From Macrophomina tecta (Eukaryota > Ascomycota > Dothideomycetes > Botryosphaeriales > Botryosphaeriaceae), in assembly GCA_024180945.1 (NCBI GenBank), contig JAKSGN010000033.1:2170001-2234000 (forward strand): a stretch of 64,000 nucleotides of DNA. Direction: 5' to 3'. Positions 36,757 to 47,279 of this stretch are shown here, in pieces. The position numbers and the translations under genes are program-made. How positions within the stretch are numbered: position 1 is the first letter of the stretch; each line of letters begins with the position of its first letter. The notes below the pieces were generated by a model. The model made no database searches. It was not told where the DNA came from and saw only the letters and a list, made by a program, of their open reading frames with translations.

Positions 36757-37437
36757 ATTAGATAAAGCACTACGTCGATGCTGAATAGGGCGGCGTGGCT
36801 GTCTGCCGTCCTAGCTGCCTCGGGTTACTGCTGTAAGCAATGGCGTGTGACTGCCGACTCTGCTGGGCGGCAGAGCCATTTGGGGCGCACGCAAGCAGGA
36901 AAGCTAAGCGGGGTGACGCCGCGGGCCCGCGCAGGTATGTACTTCGCCGATTCGCTCGCTTCGATTTTAACAAGGTTGAAGGTACATCCCCGGGAGGGCA
37001 GTCGACCGCATCCGCGCGTGTTCGCCTTCGCCAATATACCAAGTGCAAGAAGATTTACTGAGTTGCCACATGACGTGTATGGCCTGCCATGGCTCCTAAT
37101 TGTTGGTAAAGGAGATTCCGTGTAAAAGCAAAGAAGAGCACAGTAGAAGGGTGGGTTTAGAGATCCCGAGGGGAGATTAATCAGTTGACAATGACCGCGG
37201 TGCCTAAATTTGTTTCCAAGAGAAAATAGCGTGGATGATGTTATGCGAAGCAAACTGGGCCACATGGAGCGTGCAATCGGGGCACGGCAAGGGAGTAAAT
37301 AAGGGCTTGGAAACTCTCCGACAGCCCGCGTTCTAGCCATCGCACGCGAGAGCCGGCCTAAATACGATCCTCTTTTCACCAACGCACCTGACTTGGCGAC
37401 TCAAGCACCGTCCCACGCTCCCAATCAATGTCCCATC
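36757..37437. other. Unique DNA, no convincing gene
   Basis: Long overlapping open frames on both strands (185 codons on minus, 115 on plus) have no domain-like content and read across each other. I see no splice-consistent gene. Confidence 0.4.
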
Positions 37438-37770
37438 ATGGCCCGTCTTGACCCATCAAAATATCCAAACCCTCCGCAGCTTGGTGGGGACGGAGTATAT
37501 CCGGGAGCGAGGGCTACGGGCTTCGAGAGAAAGCGCGGAAAGGACGGCCTCTGGATGCAGTGGGCTTCGGACAAGAGCAGGACAAATTCTTCGACGACGT
37601 ATGGGGTGCCACTGCAAGACGTAGGTGATGGCGTGGAGACTCGGTGGACGGATAGGATGACAGTTGTAAGACGGCAACCCGGTTCGCAGTACGCTAACTT
37701 TCGGCCCACGGGGAAATCGAGTGGCAGCAGGACGACATATTCCATACCCGCTAAAGGCGACAGGAGTTAG
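37438..37770 (+). CDS. Doubtful small hypothetical protein
   Basis: ATG at 37438 opens a 110-residue frame rich in Gly, Arg and Ser (starts MARLDPSKYPNPPQLGGDG). No known domain. A frame of similar length lies opposite on the minus strand, so coding is not established. Confidence 0.2.
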   Translation: MARLDPSKYPNPPQLGGDGVYPGARATGFERKRGKDGLWMQWASDKSRTNSSTTYGVPLQDVGDGVETRWTDRMTVVRRQPGSQYANFRPTGKSSGSRTTYSIPAKGDRS

Positions 37771-37982
37771 AGTATCGACGGTGCGTGGTCAAGAACCTCA
37801 AGAGTTGGAAAGTAGGGACCATTAATAGCGATAGATTCAAAGTTGTCCTCCTGGCTAATGAGCGGAGTTGGCGCCAAATAGTCAAACCAATAACCGAGGT
37901 AATTGGAAAGCTTAGACAAATAAGGCAATAATGCATTGGTCATTGAAGGATTGGGCTCACGTTCCATCAAATATCTAGTCAT
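37767..37982 (-). CDS. Unrecognised protein fragment
   Basis: A 71-codon minus frame with protein-like composition (KLSNYLGYWFDYLAPTPL). Just downstream the minus strand has CTCTAAC and a TTTAG acceptor-like site near 37753-37775, so it might be an exon spliced to the minus frame at 37745-37425, but no good donor is seen. No family recognised; may be a gene remnant. Confidence 0.3.
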   Translation of the reverse strand: MTRYLMEREPNPSMTNALLPYLSKLSNYLGYWFDYLAPTPLISQEDNFESIAINGPYFPTLEVLDHAPSIL

Positions 37983-38182
37983 GTACAGGAGCAGGGATCA
38001 ATTAACTGCAGGGGGCGTGTTGAACGGCGAGTATCTATTTTTGTTTCTTCGCGGATACAATTCTGCATCTGCCTTGCAGATGGGATGACTCATAAGTGCT
38101 CGTAGTGGCGCAAGTAGAAAGCGACGGGAAGATTAGAAATACGGCCTCAGCGTATAAGGCGTCCCGGTTGCTGATTCGGTAA

Positions 38183-38875
38183 CGATTCATTAACGGATTA
38201 CGTAACCGGTCCCGTTATAGATTGTTCCAACTGTTCTATCCAGTTACAAGGCCCTCTGATAACGGTAAATAACGATTAATAATAACACGCTTTACTAAAT
38301 TAAGTAATTCTTATATTATTAATATTATATAAATAGTTATTTTACTAACTTTAAAGCCTTTGGCCGCCCTAGTAACGCTAGTATATGCGGAAAGAAGAGA
38401 TGTCGAGTCAAGTCGACGTAGTTATAGGCTTACTAGGATATAAAAGTAGTAGCCTATACTGTTAACGATCCTCTAGCTTAGTAGAGTACCGAGGGCGCCT
38501 CGTAGCTAGTCCTATAGCGTATAGCGTTTAACTTTTCTAGTATACCTACTATAAGCGCTAAGCCGGAGCGCGTTTTTAGTTACACCAGGCGACTTAATTA
38601 TATATAAGCGTATAAGGCCCGGCGACGACACGATAGAGGCCGATATCTACTAGAAGCATTAGCTCCTTAATAAAGTTATAGAGTAAGGTGTAGTTAGTCT
38701 TTCTTTTTACGGGTTAGACGTCGCGCAGACCTTATAGAGTAGGAATAGAAGGCGAATAGGAGTCTTAAAAGTATCAATGCAGCATCAGTACACGTATACA
38801 TAAGCTCCTGCTTAACGAATGTGGTGATTATTCAATCGCCGACTATTTAACTAGTAAGCAACCGTTAACGAGTCG
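38183..38875 (+). mobile_element. hAT-type DNA transposon relic (ends tentative)
   Basis: CGATTCATTAACGG (38183-38196) and the inverted CGACTCGTTAACGG (38875-38862) match at 12 of 14 bases, the two differences being transitions. The interior is RIP-mutated and encodes a hAT transposase C-terminus, while the flanks are not RIP-mutated. No clear 8-bp target duplication, so the exact ends are uncertain. Confidence 0.45.
38460..38680 (+). pseudogene. hAT transposase C-terminal dimerisation region, RIP-mutated
   Basis: One plus frame reads NDPLA followed by two stops (TAG TAG where TGG TGG is expected: the hAT DPLAWW motif), then RIAFNFSSIPTISAKPERVF at about 38517-38576. hAT transposases have SIPAMSAEPERVFS here. 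Each difference is a C to T or G to A change. The rest of the transposase is missing or unreadable. Confidence 0.75.
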
Positions 38876-38924
38876 GTGACGGTCCCGTTACTTAAGCGTC
38901 ACGTCCCGTCATGCCTTGCCAGCC

Positions 38925-38966
38925 GTCCCGCCCCGTCATAGGGTCTATGACGAGACGGGGCGGGAC
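38925..38966. repeat. GC-rich perfect 13-bp inverted repeat (hairpin)
   Basis: GTCCCGCCCCGTC at 38925-38937 pairs with GACGGGGCGGGAC at 38954-38966 across a 16-base spacer. Related CGTCCCGTC stands at 38902-38910. No T-run follows. It may be the end of another small DNA transposon. Confidence 0.6.
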
Positions 38967-39227
38967 GCCTTACACGCTGTGCGGCCGGGAAACGTCAGAC
39001 GGGGTGTGGAGGGCCGCAAATTTGGCCAGGCATGTGAATGTATTAGCCAGTCAGACAAGTTAGGTTGCACAATACCTATTTCTTCCTGTCGAAATGTTCT
39101 GTAGTCTTCCGTAAGCACCAGCTGGATGAGCCGTCAGCGGAGCCCGGCTTCACTGGTATAGCCACATTGCGCGCACATTTATAATTGCCAGCGGTGCTTG
39201 TTCTTGCCGCTCTCCCCATTACACGCC

Positions 39228-41877
39228 ATGGCTCCCTCCGAGGCTGTTTCAACAGTTGCAAACGCATTTTCCGTTGTCGGGCTTGCCGATCTTGTCTTTA
39301 AGTACGGTCAAGAGGTGTACGAAACCCTCGCAAAGATCCAACGGGCACCACAGGAGATTAGTGAGCTCCTCGACGAAGTCAAGGACATAGAAGGCAACGT
39401 CGCGCGTATCCGTATATTGTTGAGTGATTTTGAAGAGTCGAGTTTTCCGCAGCATGAGAAGCAGGCCATCCACTCAATCGAAGCGCTCCTCAGCCGATGT
39501 CATCAGGAACTGCTCTTTATCCGAAAGCTTGCAAAGGAAGCAATCAGCGCTGCTAAAGATGGTTGGTTTGCACAATTTAGCATGAGCACAAGCTGGGTTT
39601 GGAACGAGCAGGATATTGCTTTGTCTCGTCGCAGGCTGGCAAGGCTAAGAGAGGAGATGAACTCGATGTTGACACTGGTTGGAAGGTAGGGACTGGCAAA
39701 CCCTACCTTCAAAACACATTACTTATGTTTCCAATAGGCGAAATGACATTATAATCCATACCGAGATCAAAAATACCCGCGCCGATTTGGCTCAGGCATC
39801 CTCCGATTCAAGCGCGGCCCTTGCCCATCTCACCACGGTCACCAATACTGTCGGGGAAAAAATCGATTCTGTCTCCACGGGGATGCGTGCCTTCGCCCAA
39901 GAAGGCAAAAGTGTATGGAACGACTTTAATACTGCAATTTCGGATACACAGCACGTGGCCAAAGTCGGGACAGCCAAGGTCCAACGTCAGTTGACAATCG
40001 CCGCGTCAAACTCGAAGACTCACTATTCGCTTGTGAGGAAAGAAATAGTTAGCGGGACTCGGTTAGTCCACAACGACCTCAGAGCCGTGTCCAAAGGCAT
40101 CAGACATTCTAGGAGGCAACAAGCACGCCAACAGAGCTCGGCAACTACACAGATAATGGGCAAAATGGAAGAAATGGAAACGAAAATGATGCAAAGCATT
40201 GCCACCCTGAGCCTTACCCAGACTGCAGAAGGTGCCTTTACCTTTGAAGGAAAGAATGTCGAGTCAGTCACCTTGCCGTTGATGCTTCTGCACTCGCAGC
40301 TTTTGAAGGCTTTACCAATTCTCCGGTCAGAGGGCAAGATCCCAGTATCCCAAGCCGAGGCGTCCTGGATCCAACAGCAATTTGAAGCCGTTCTCGCGGC
40401 CAGCCATGAGATTTCTGCCAAGGCTGCAGGACTCTACGCGGTAGCGAAAGGCGGTGCTGCAGTGGCCATGCAGCCTTCCGGTTGGCAAAGCAACACTGGC
40501 AGCGAGCCACAAGAACACGCTCAGATGGCTCAAAGCAATCCACAGCACGGCGCTGTACAACTCAAACCAGGCTTTTGGTATGATACTGGGCATCACGAAA
40601 TGCCAGCTGGGGTTATTGATTTCATGGTCACACGGGTGGTCAACGATGAAGAACACTTAAAACACGAGTCCTTTCGTTCGATCACATTCTCGTTTATGCC
40701 GAATCCGGATTTGTGGGTAACCGGGATATCAGCAACCTTCACGAAAGATCGAATTTACGGATCTCGACCAGTGCTCCCGTCCCTTCGCATCTGGAACGTC
40801 GTACCTCGGAACTCCGCAGCATTTTCTGCAGTTGCTTCGAACGATGTGAAAGAGCTGAGAAGACTCTTCGACACTCGGTCGGCTTCTCCCTTTGACCGGA
40901 CTCCGGATGGCCATTCCTTGGCGGCCGAAGCTGTTAGACACAGGCACTACGAGGTTTTCGAGCTCCTTTTGCGGCAAGGAGCTGGGATTCACGAATTACA
41001 ATGGGCATACGACGACTTTGGCAATGCCTCTCGGACAAACTCTACTGCCGACTACATCAACAACTCCCGTATTTTCTCTTTGGTTGAAACTTACGTCCCC
41101 GATCTCTTCTTCTGTTTTAAGGATCTTGATCATTTCGTCAACATCTTTCGAATTATGCCTCTTGAGGTACGAGAAGCGATTTCGAATCCTTGCGCATCGG
41201 GTATCGATGCAACCGCTCTTTTTGGCCCATTCATCAACCTGATGAATTTCCAGGCGAGTCTGGAGCCGGACACCGTCTTTTCTGCCTCTACTGCGATCCT
41301 TGTTCTCGTTTGCGATTCTCGTACTAACATCACACGAAAATCTGATTTTACCTCCGGAATGTCCCGCGTTCTTGCAACCCACGGCCTGCCGCGTAGGATT
41401 ACGGTGGACTCCTCTGGTAGATGCGGGTTCCACGTCGCGCTTGATGCTTTGAAGGAGGGTTATCACACAAACGAGCTTGCTATACCATTCTTTGTTTTGA
41501 GTTTGGAAAATGGATATCCCGCCAATTTAACGGATAAGCAAGGACGAACTCCGACGGATGCGGCACGCCTCAGTGCGCGCAAATTGCTAGTGTGGAAGGA
41601 GGCTGTTCACAGAGCCGGTTACAGATATGAAGAATTGCACTGTGGAGATGGTACGACACTGTACGAGCTTGTAGAGGATCTACTTGGCAATCCCCAAAAC
41701 ATCCCAGATGATCGGAAACTCCTCGAAGCGTGTGGGATGGACCAGCTCGGCGGTCTGGCTGAAGCCATTCTTATGGATTCATCCCTTCTCAGGGAGGCTT
41801 GGTTCTGCGGGATAGAGGACGACGGCTTCCTTCTTCTCGATTCTTTAGACATTAGAGACTATTGGTATATTTTCTAA
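39228..41877 (+). CDS. Helo-like N-terminal domain protein with ankyrin repeats, no NACHT
   Basis: Exons 39228-39685 and 39738-41877 are joined by a 52-bp intron (AAG|GTAGGG ... CCAATAG) and encode 865 residues. ATG 39228 lies in a good context (CGCCATGGC). Residues 1 to about 150 (AFSVVGLADLVFKYGQEVYE, then helices with heptad spacing) match the fungal Helo-like / STAND N-terminal domain, a helical region that in relatives is linked to a nucleotide-binding NACHT and to cell-death signalling. Here it is followed by coiled-coil-like sequence (about 155-330), then ankyrin-type repeats (about 506-575, DVKELRRLF and EVFELLLRQGA; another near 750, DKQGRTPTDAARL). I see no P-loop, so it is not a full NLR. 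CpA and TpG are normal; no RIP. Role in self/non-self recognition is inference. Confidence 0.85.
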
Positions 41878-42143
41878 CTCGTTTCCTTTTCATGTTATAG
41901 AGATGTACACAGCCTAAAAATAATTTCAAACAGAAGACATCAAGCTGACGCAGTGAACCGGCACGCCGTGCAATATGTTGTTAGTTACGGACGACTCAAA
42001 TGGATATTCATAGTAGTTGAGTTGATTTCATTTACCCTGAATCATCGCCCTGAGAGGTATGCAGGCTATAGACTATTCAAAGGAATGTGTATACGTTAGA
42101 GATAACAAAAAAAAATACCAGGCGAGAAGTAACTAGTCCAAGC
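41878..42143. other. 3' flank of the Helo-like gene
   Basis: Unique sequence with an A-run at 42108-42116. No gene seen before the LINE relic. Confidence 0.4.
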
Positions 42144-42880
42144 TCAGGAGAAGATACGGCATGACTCCTTTGCATTGAGCTGATCCTGTTGGGTATCTTG
42201 ATCGCAGTCTGCGCACTTAAGAGAAGGGGGAGGGGGTGTGTGTGTGTCTCTGGATTGCAGATTCTTCTTGCTGTGCTCTGCTGAATAGTGTGCACACCCT
42301 TCACAGTTCCACGCTAGATGTCCAAACTGTAGGCACCGGTGGCACCTCTTCCTTTCCATCCGGTAGGGCTCGACACGGTCGGTGTAGCTCTGGTCGAAGA
42401 TAAGCCCATTTTGGATTGCCCTCTGGGCCGCGCCTTGAGAGCTGAACCAGATGCCTATGGACGTATGTTGTCCTAGTGGTGAATCCTTTTTCTTTAACCA
42501 AGCTATGTCCTTAATTTGTGCGTCTACAAGACTATTCCCTTGGATAATCTTTTGGATGGCTTGGTTTTTCGATGTTGACTTCCGCTGTTGGTGTCTGGTG
42601 AACTACAATGCCAAACCGGGGGTAGGTGATTACCATGTCGTTTCCAAGTGTTTTCGTCTATTCTGTATTGTTTGCTGCGAGTTTCTTTGCTTCCTCATCT
42701 TTGAAGCGAATAAGGTATCCTAGCTTTGTTATCCCTAAACCAAGGACTGCTATATTTCTTGTTGCATTGTGCTTCTTGAGTGCCTGGGAGATTTGTTCTA
42801 CTGCGGTGTTGGCTGGCATATACCTAGAGCAGGAAGTTATACAGTTGTATCTATGTACAGCTTGAGTAGGGTTCGACATG
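42144..42880 (-). pseudogene. Non-LTR retrotransposon (Tad-like LINE) ORF1 relic
   Basis: The minus strand gives, in order but across at least two frameshifts, TKLGYLIRFKDEEAKKLA, YPRFGIVVHQTPTAEV, IKDIAWLKKKDSPLGQ, GIWFSSQGAAQRAI and the zinc knuckle CHRCLQFGHLAWNC (about 42344-42303, CX2CX4HX4C), followed by a second Cys pair (CADC). This order is that of ORF1 in fungal Tad-type LINEs. The reverse-transcriptase ORF2, expected further left, is absent: the next sequence is the flank of the Helo-like gene. This part is almost free of RIP. Confidence 0.8.
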
Positions 42881-42885
42881 CCTAT

Positions 42886-43491
42886 AACCTCTAGTCTCCT
42901 AAAGGTCTATCTAGGCCCCTACCTTAGTTTTTAGCCGACCTCTTATTTGCGACCTCTATAGCCGGGGCTGGGCTAAATTCCTCCTAACTAAGTAATTTCT
43001 ATATACTCCTTAAGTATATGTCGCTAGCGTGCTATTCTAAAACCTTTAGTTATTTATACTCGTTTACTTTAGCGTTAGGTTTAGAGGCGAATAGTCCCAT
43101 TTTTATATATACTAATATGCGTATCCGTTCTCTTAAGCTACGTAGTAGTCTCTCTAGCTAGAATATAATCCTACCTACTAACTAGGTATACTAAGGATTA
43201 GAGCCTAGTAAAGAAGTAAGGTTCTTAGAGCTAGTAGTAGCTACTACGTACTATGCCCTACGGGCGGCTTAGGTAGTAGGTAGAGGCATAATATTCTATA
43301 CTTACTAGGTTTCTATTTATATTACTTATAAGGATCTTTTTATAATGGGCTAACTATATCTTATAAAAGAAATAATAAACTAAATCCTATACTAGGTAAT
43401 CTATTCTACTCTTTTTTACTAACTAAGCTTATATTCTCTTCTACTTTAAGCTAGCCTATATTTTTAATAATTTAAGTCTTTATATAATCTA
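42886..43491 (-). pseudogene. RIP-mutated 5' part of the LINE ORF1 and leader
   Basis: Contiguous with the ORF1 relic; from about 42886 CpA and TpG almost vanish. Coding cannot be followed securely except for the start near 42900. Confidence 0.45.
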
Positions 43492-43496
43492 TCTAT

Positions 43497-44233
43497 TGTA
43501 ATGGCGGCCTCTTCTACTAGGCTTTAGAATCGCCTAGTAGGGTTAGGTAGCTAAAGGGTTTATCTTAAAGGATAAGAGAAGGGTAAAGAATTAGAATAAT
43601 AGTAGTAATTACGGAATATATTAGTACGCGGTACGCGTTAGGCTTATTACCTCTAATAGGGTTATATTAGAACTTTAAGTTAACTACGAAGATTAAAGTA
43701 CTATCTAAGAAGTATATCTATATACTATAAAAAAGTTATAATAATCTAGTATAGTATTTAGATCTTATATAATCCTAGTAGATCTTAGATTAATAATAAT
43801 CTAAAGAGTAGGCCTTAGATTAGTAAAGATCTAAGAGTAGGTTCTATATATAACCTAGGCGCTAAGGCCTATTTTCTAGAATTCGACTTTTACTCTTCTA
43901 AGCTAAATGATAGCGATATTCTTCTTATTTACTATCGTATAACGTACTTTTTTACTAGTTTCCTAGATTCTGCTCTTAATTCTTACTAAGGAAGTATTAT
44001 TCTTATAGACTATAATTCTTATAACTTTATTTAGTTTTTTTTATACGGGCCCTATTTTCTTAAGAAAATCGTTCCCCTATAGAATCTAGTATCGTTACTT
44101 ATTTTCTAACTAAGCTTTCTAAGTACTATTCTTTAGTAGTTAGTAATTTTTTACGGGATTTCTTTCCGTAAGGGTTCCTGTCCCCTAGGGGATATTTACC
44201 CGTGCAGGACTATTACTTAAGGGGTTTATAATA
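43497..44233 (-). repeat. Solo LTR of GypB (second U3 subtype)
   Basis: 737 bp, starting TGTAATGGCGGCC and ending GGGGTTTATAATA, bounded by the 5-bp duplication TCTAT (43492-43496 and 44234-44238). Its U3 end matches that of GypB3 (60627) rather than GypB1. Confidence 0.88.
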
Positions 44234-44238
44234 TCTAT

Positions 44239-44744
44239 AATACCTTAAGAGTCTTTTTTTACTACTAGCCTATATTATTATTATAGATTATATGCTTTAC
44301 GACTATTAAGACTCTTTAATAAGTCGCCTAAATATCTACTTAATAGGTTTACTAAGAGCTATTAAATCTAGTTTATATTTCTCTTTCTTAGATCTTACCC
44401 GTGTTTTTATTTTATTAAGCTAGCTAATTATAGCTTACTAGATTATAAGTACTATATCTATTAAGACTCTTTACTAAGTCTTTTATATATATACTAGATT
44501 GGCTTTCTTAGAAAGGCCTTAACGAATTCTTAAGATTAAGCCTTAATAAGGTCTTTATAGTTAGAGGCCTTAAGGCCTTAATAGGTTTCGTACTAAGGGC
44601 CTATAATACGTTAGCCTTAATAAGTTCTTAGAAAAGAGGTTTTTCTATACCCTTATTATATTCTTAGTGATCTTAGAGCTAGTAGAAGCCTAAGAATATA
44701 TCTATTATATACCTAGGGTGCGTCGATATTAGCTAGCTACCTAG
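44239..44744. other. RIP-mutated DNA, nothing recognisable
   Basis: AT-rich with repeated CCTTAA/TTAAGG words and no frames. Probably the continuation of the repeat interrupted by the solo LTR. Confidence 0.4.
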
Positions 44745-44907
44745 TGTTACGAACACGCCTCTGTATATAGAGTTGTTGGGGCAAACCAGCCACCAGGCTG
44801 GTTATCGCTGTACCTTTTGTCCACTGAGGCTCGGCCAGTGGGTGAGAGGTTGGCTGAATGGTCTTGCAGCACCGACTGAAACCCAACACAGTCGGACCGT
44901 TGTAACA
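44745..44907. repeat. Small LTR-like sequence, tentative
   Basis: Starts TGTTACGAACACG and ends CCGTTGTAACA, 163 bp, not RIP-mutated. Flanking 5-mers CCTAG and GATAG do not match, so it is not proven to be an LTR. Confidence 0.3.
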
Positions 44908-45200
44908 GATAGGGCTAGCGTTAGGCCTAGCTATAAGCTAAGTAGTTATACGTTAGATAGTTTTTATATTCTAGCTTCCCTTACTAAGCCTTTCTAGATA
45001 GATTATCGCGATGCCTAAGTAGAGGTAGTAGGCGATATAGTTATAGTTACGGTTAGCGCGTTAATAAAAATTTTCATCGTGTTAAAGCTGTATCCTAATA
45101 GGCTACCCTCTACTACCTCTATACTCGGCTATCTATTAGAGACGCTCCTCTGATTAATATTACTAACTACAGCGACGAGGACGTATGTAGTAGGATTTCA
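44908..45200. other. RIP-mutated DNA, no gene
   Basis: Few CpA or TpG and no open frame. RIP marks fade at about 45200. Confidence 0.4.
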
Positions 45201-45239
45201 CGGCCCCTAGTGGCTGGCGAAACACGTTACGCCACTATC

Positions 45240-46838
45240 TCTTAAGGAGCACGCCGCACAAACTCTGGACTCAGCATAATCTTCGGCCTGTCAACTGCCG
45301 CATTATCTGCGTCCATAGATCCATAGCTGCCACAACGTCGACATGTGCTGGTGGAACTAATGAAACTGGGTGCTAGCTACGCTCGACTTCCACTCCCGCA
45401 CCGTCTCGAACATCGGCCGGCCGCACGCGACGCCCGCACTGTGCGTGCTGTGCCCGAACTGTAACTACCATAGTAACTAAACTAGTTATTGCATGGCACA
45501 TCATAACTCATTTCTCGCCCCCTGGTGGACCACCACCACCTTTTTCCACCTCATGGGGCCATCCACTGAGGCCTCTCCAGCCGTCCAGGGGGTGCGAACG
45601 CCTAAATGGTATCAATTGGGCGTCTAACGACGGGTGGACGCTAAATGGAGGAACACCGTTACCTCGTGGCGTCGGAAAAGGACCGGACCACGGGCGAGGA
45701 GTTCCAAGACACCTGGGAGCCGAACCACTACGCCTCGCCCGATTCGGTGGCGGCCTGGAAGTAACAGAAGGGGCTCAGACTAGTGCTAACGATCTCCTGC
45801 TATCAGGGCCATTACGAAGGAGCCGGGAACGCCCCAGAACCCTCCCATAAAAGTTGAAGAGGACCAAGAGGTCGGAATCAACGACGAGGCGACGCCGGGC
45901 GTGGTTGTAGGCGAGTTTGTCATGCCGCACACAGCGCAGACTGCCAGGTTCGGGACAGCGCCGAGTCCGGCGAGGGATTCACCGTTCTAGAGCCCCACCG
46001 CCCGTTCTCGCAGCTACAAAGGCGTTCAATACGGCTTCAAGAGACGGCGACCCTTCGGATGACGCAGTGGTCCAAACATGCACCGCAATGTGCATTGCGT
46101 CGTGAGTTGCACCCCGTCCACCTGTTGACCGCAACGTGCAGGCGCCGAATGACGGATGATCATTTACGAACATGGCTGCGCTGCGCTATGGCCATGTCCA
46201 AGTGGAACTATATCTGTGGCCTTAATTTGGTGGGGGCATCAGCGCTCTCGCCTCGGAGGCCCGGGGAACTTTTCCGGATTCGCGGAGGATCAGCGTACTG
46301 CAGCCGACCACTTCTCGCCTTCTATTAATTGGTATAGCTCGCTTCACCACACTACGTTGAGATTAGCGCTGAGCTAAGATGACTAGGGCAAGAGAAGCAG
46401 GTCACATCGAACGAACTGAAGATTGCGACGCATGCCATGTCCAAATTAGATCAAGATCACGGCAAAATATCACCCTCGGCATCTGCCTCGCTTCCTTCGC
46501 GGGGTGGGAAACGGATGTCTTCACTCTGTTGGCGCGAAATAGTCGATTATTTTACAATAGAGAGGTTTATTACGCCGTGTCAGAATAGATTGATGGCACA
46601 AATTATGATATGAATGCAGGTAGCCAAGCTGGTCGGCTCCTGGATGGTTCGAACAACAGAAATTTAGAATGGCAGTGATGCAGGAAGTACAATCGGCGTT
46701 AACTGAGAGATTTTTGCGAGAGTGCATAATCCTTTAGCCAGTGGCCCTATGGATTTTACTTAGCACCTTATTCACAATCCCCCCATCATATCTCTCAACA
46801 AGTTCACGCCACCCCCCTGTTTCAATCGTCCCGGTAAG
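45240..46838. other. Unique GC-moderate DNA, no convincing gene
   Basis: Only short frames. A possible chromodomain-like fragment lies at 45648-45770 (see separate entry). Nothing else supported. Confidence 0.4.
45648..45770 (+). pseudogene. Possible chromodomain fragment
   Basis: ATG 45648 opens a 39-residue frame with EFQDTWEPNHYASPDSVAAW, recalling the C-terminal half of a chromodomain (W-E-P core then a helix). Too short to be sure. It could be a decayed gypsy integrase end or chance. Confidence 0.25.
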
Positions 46839-46861
46839 TTTTTTTTTTTTTTTTTTTTTTT
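46839..46861. repeat. 23-base poly-T run
   Basis: Uninterrupted T from 46839 to 46861, followed by GGGAGGAGGGG. It could be a poly-A tail of a minus-strand retrocopy, but no partner sequence or target duplication is seen. Confidence 0.5.
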
Positions 46862-47047
46862 CGGGAGGAGGGGTTTTTTCAATCCCTGCTGCAAAGACTT
46901 CCAGCGCCGGGCAGACGATTCATCGACAGGGTCTGTATGATAAGCCTCCCGTGCGGCCAAGGTGCCTTCTTGGCTGGCTGGCTGTATGCCACGCATCTCA
47001 TGAGCGCGTCAACATTATTTTCGCTCAAAGCCAGCCATGTACTGACG

Positions 47048-47054
47048 TATAAAT
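47048..47054 (+). promoter_or_regulatory. TATA box of the RRM gene
   Basis: TATAAAT with TGACGT, a CRE-like core, overlapping its left edge; 226 bases before the ATG at 47280. Confidence 0.5.
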
Positions 47055-47279
47055 CCAGCCTGTGCGTCGTGCCTACTCCCGTCACCGGGCTTCATCGACA
47101 GCTGCGCTCGCTCTCCAGACTTTCATCAGTTCTTTCGTTTTCGTATTTGCCCTACCAGACCCCCCCGGCGAGCCATCGTCGCTCAGCAACTGTCAAGCGG
47201 CTCCCTACATCTGTCCAGACCCCGTCGCTCCTTCGGCTGGGGCAATCATTCCGCGGCCGTTTAGCCGTTGATCCTCATC

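Noticed and set aside
36825..37382. 185-codon minus-strand open frame
   Set aside because: No motif, odd composition, and a plus frame of over 110 codons overlaps it; likely chance.
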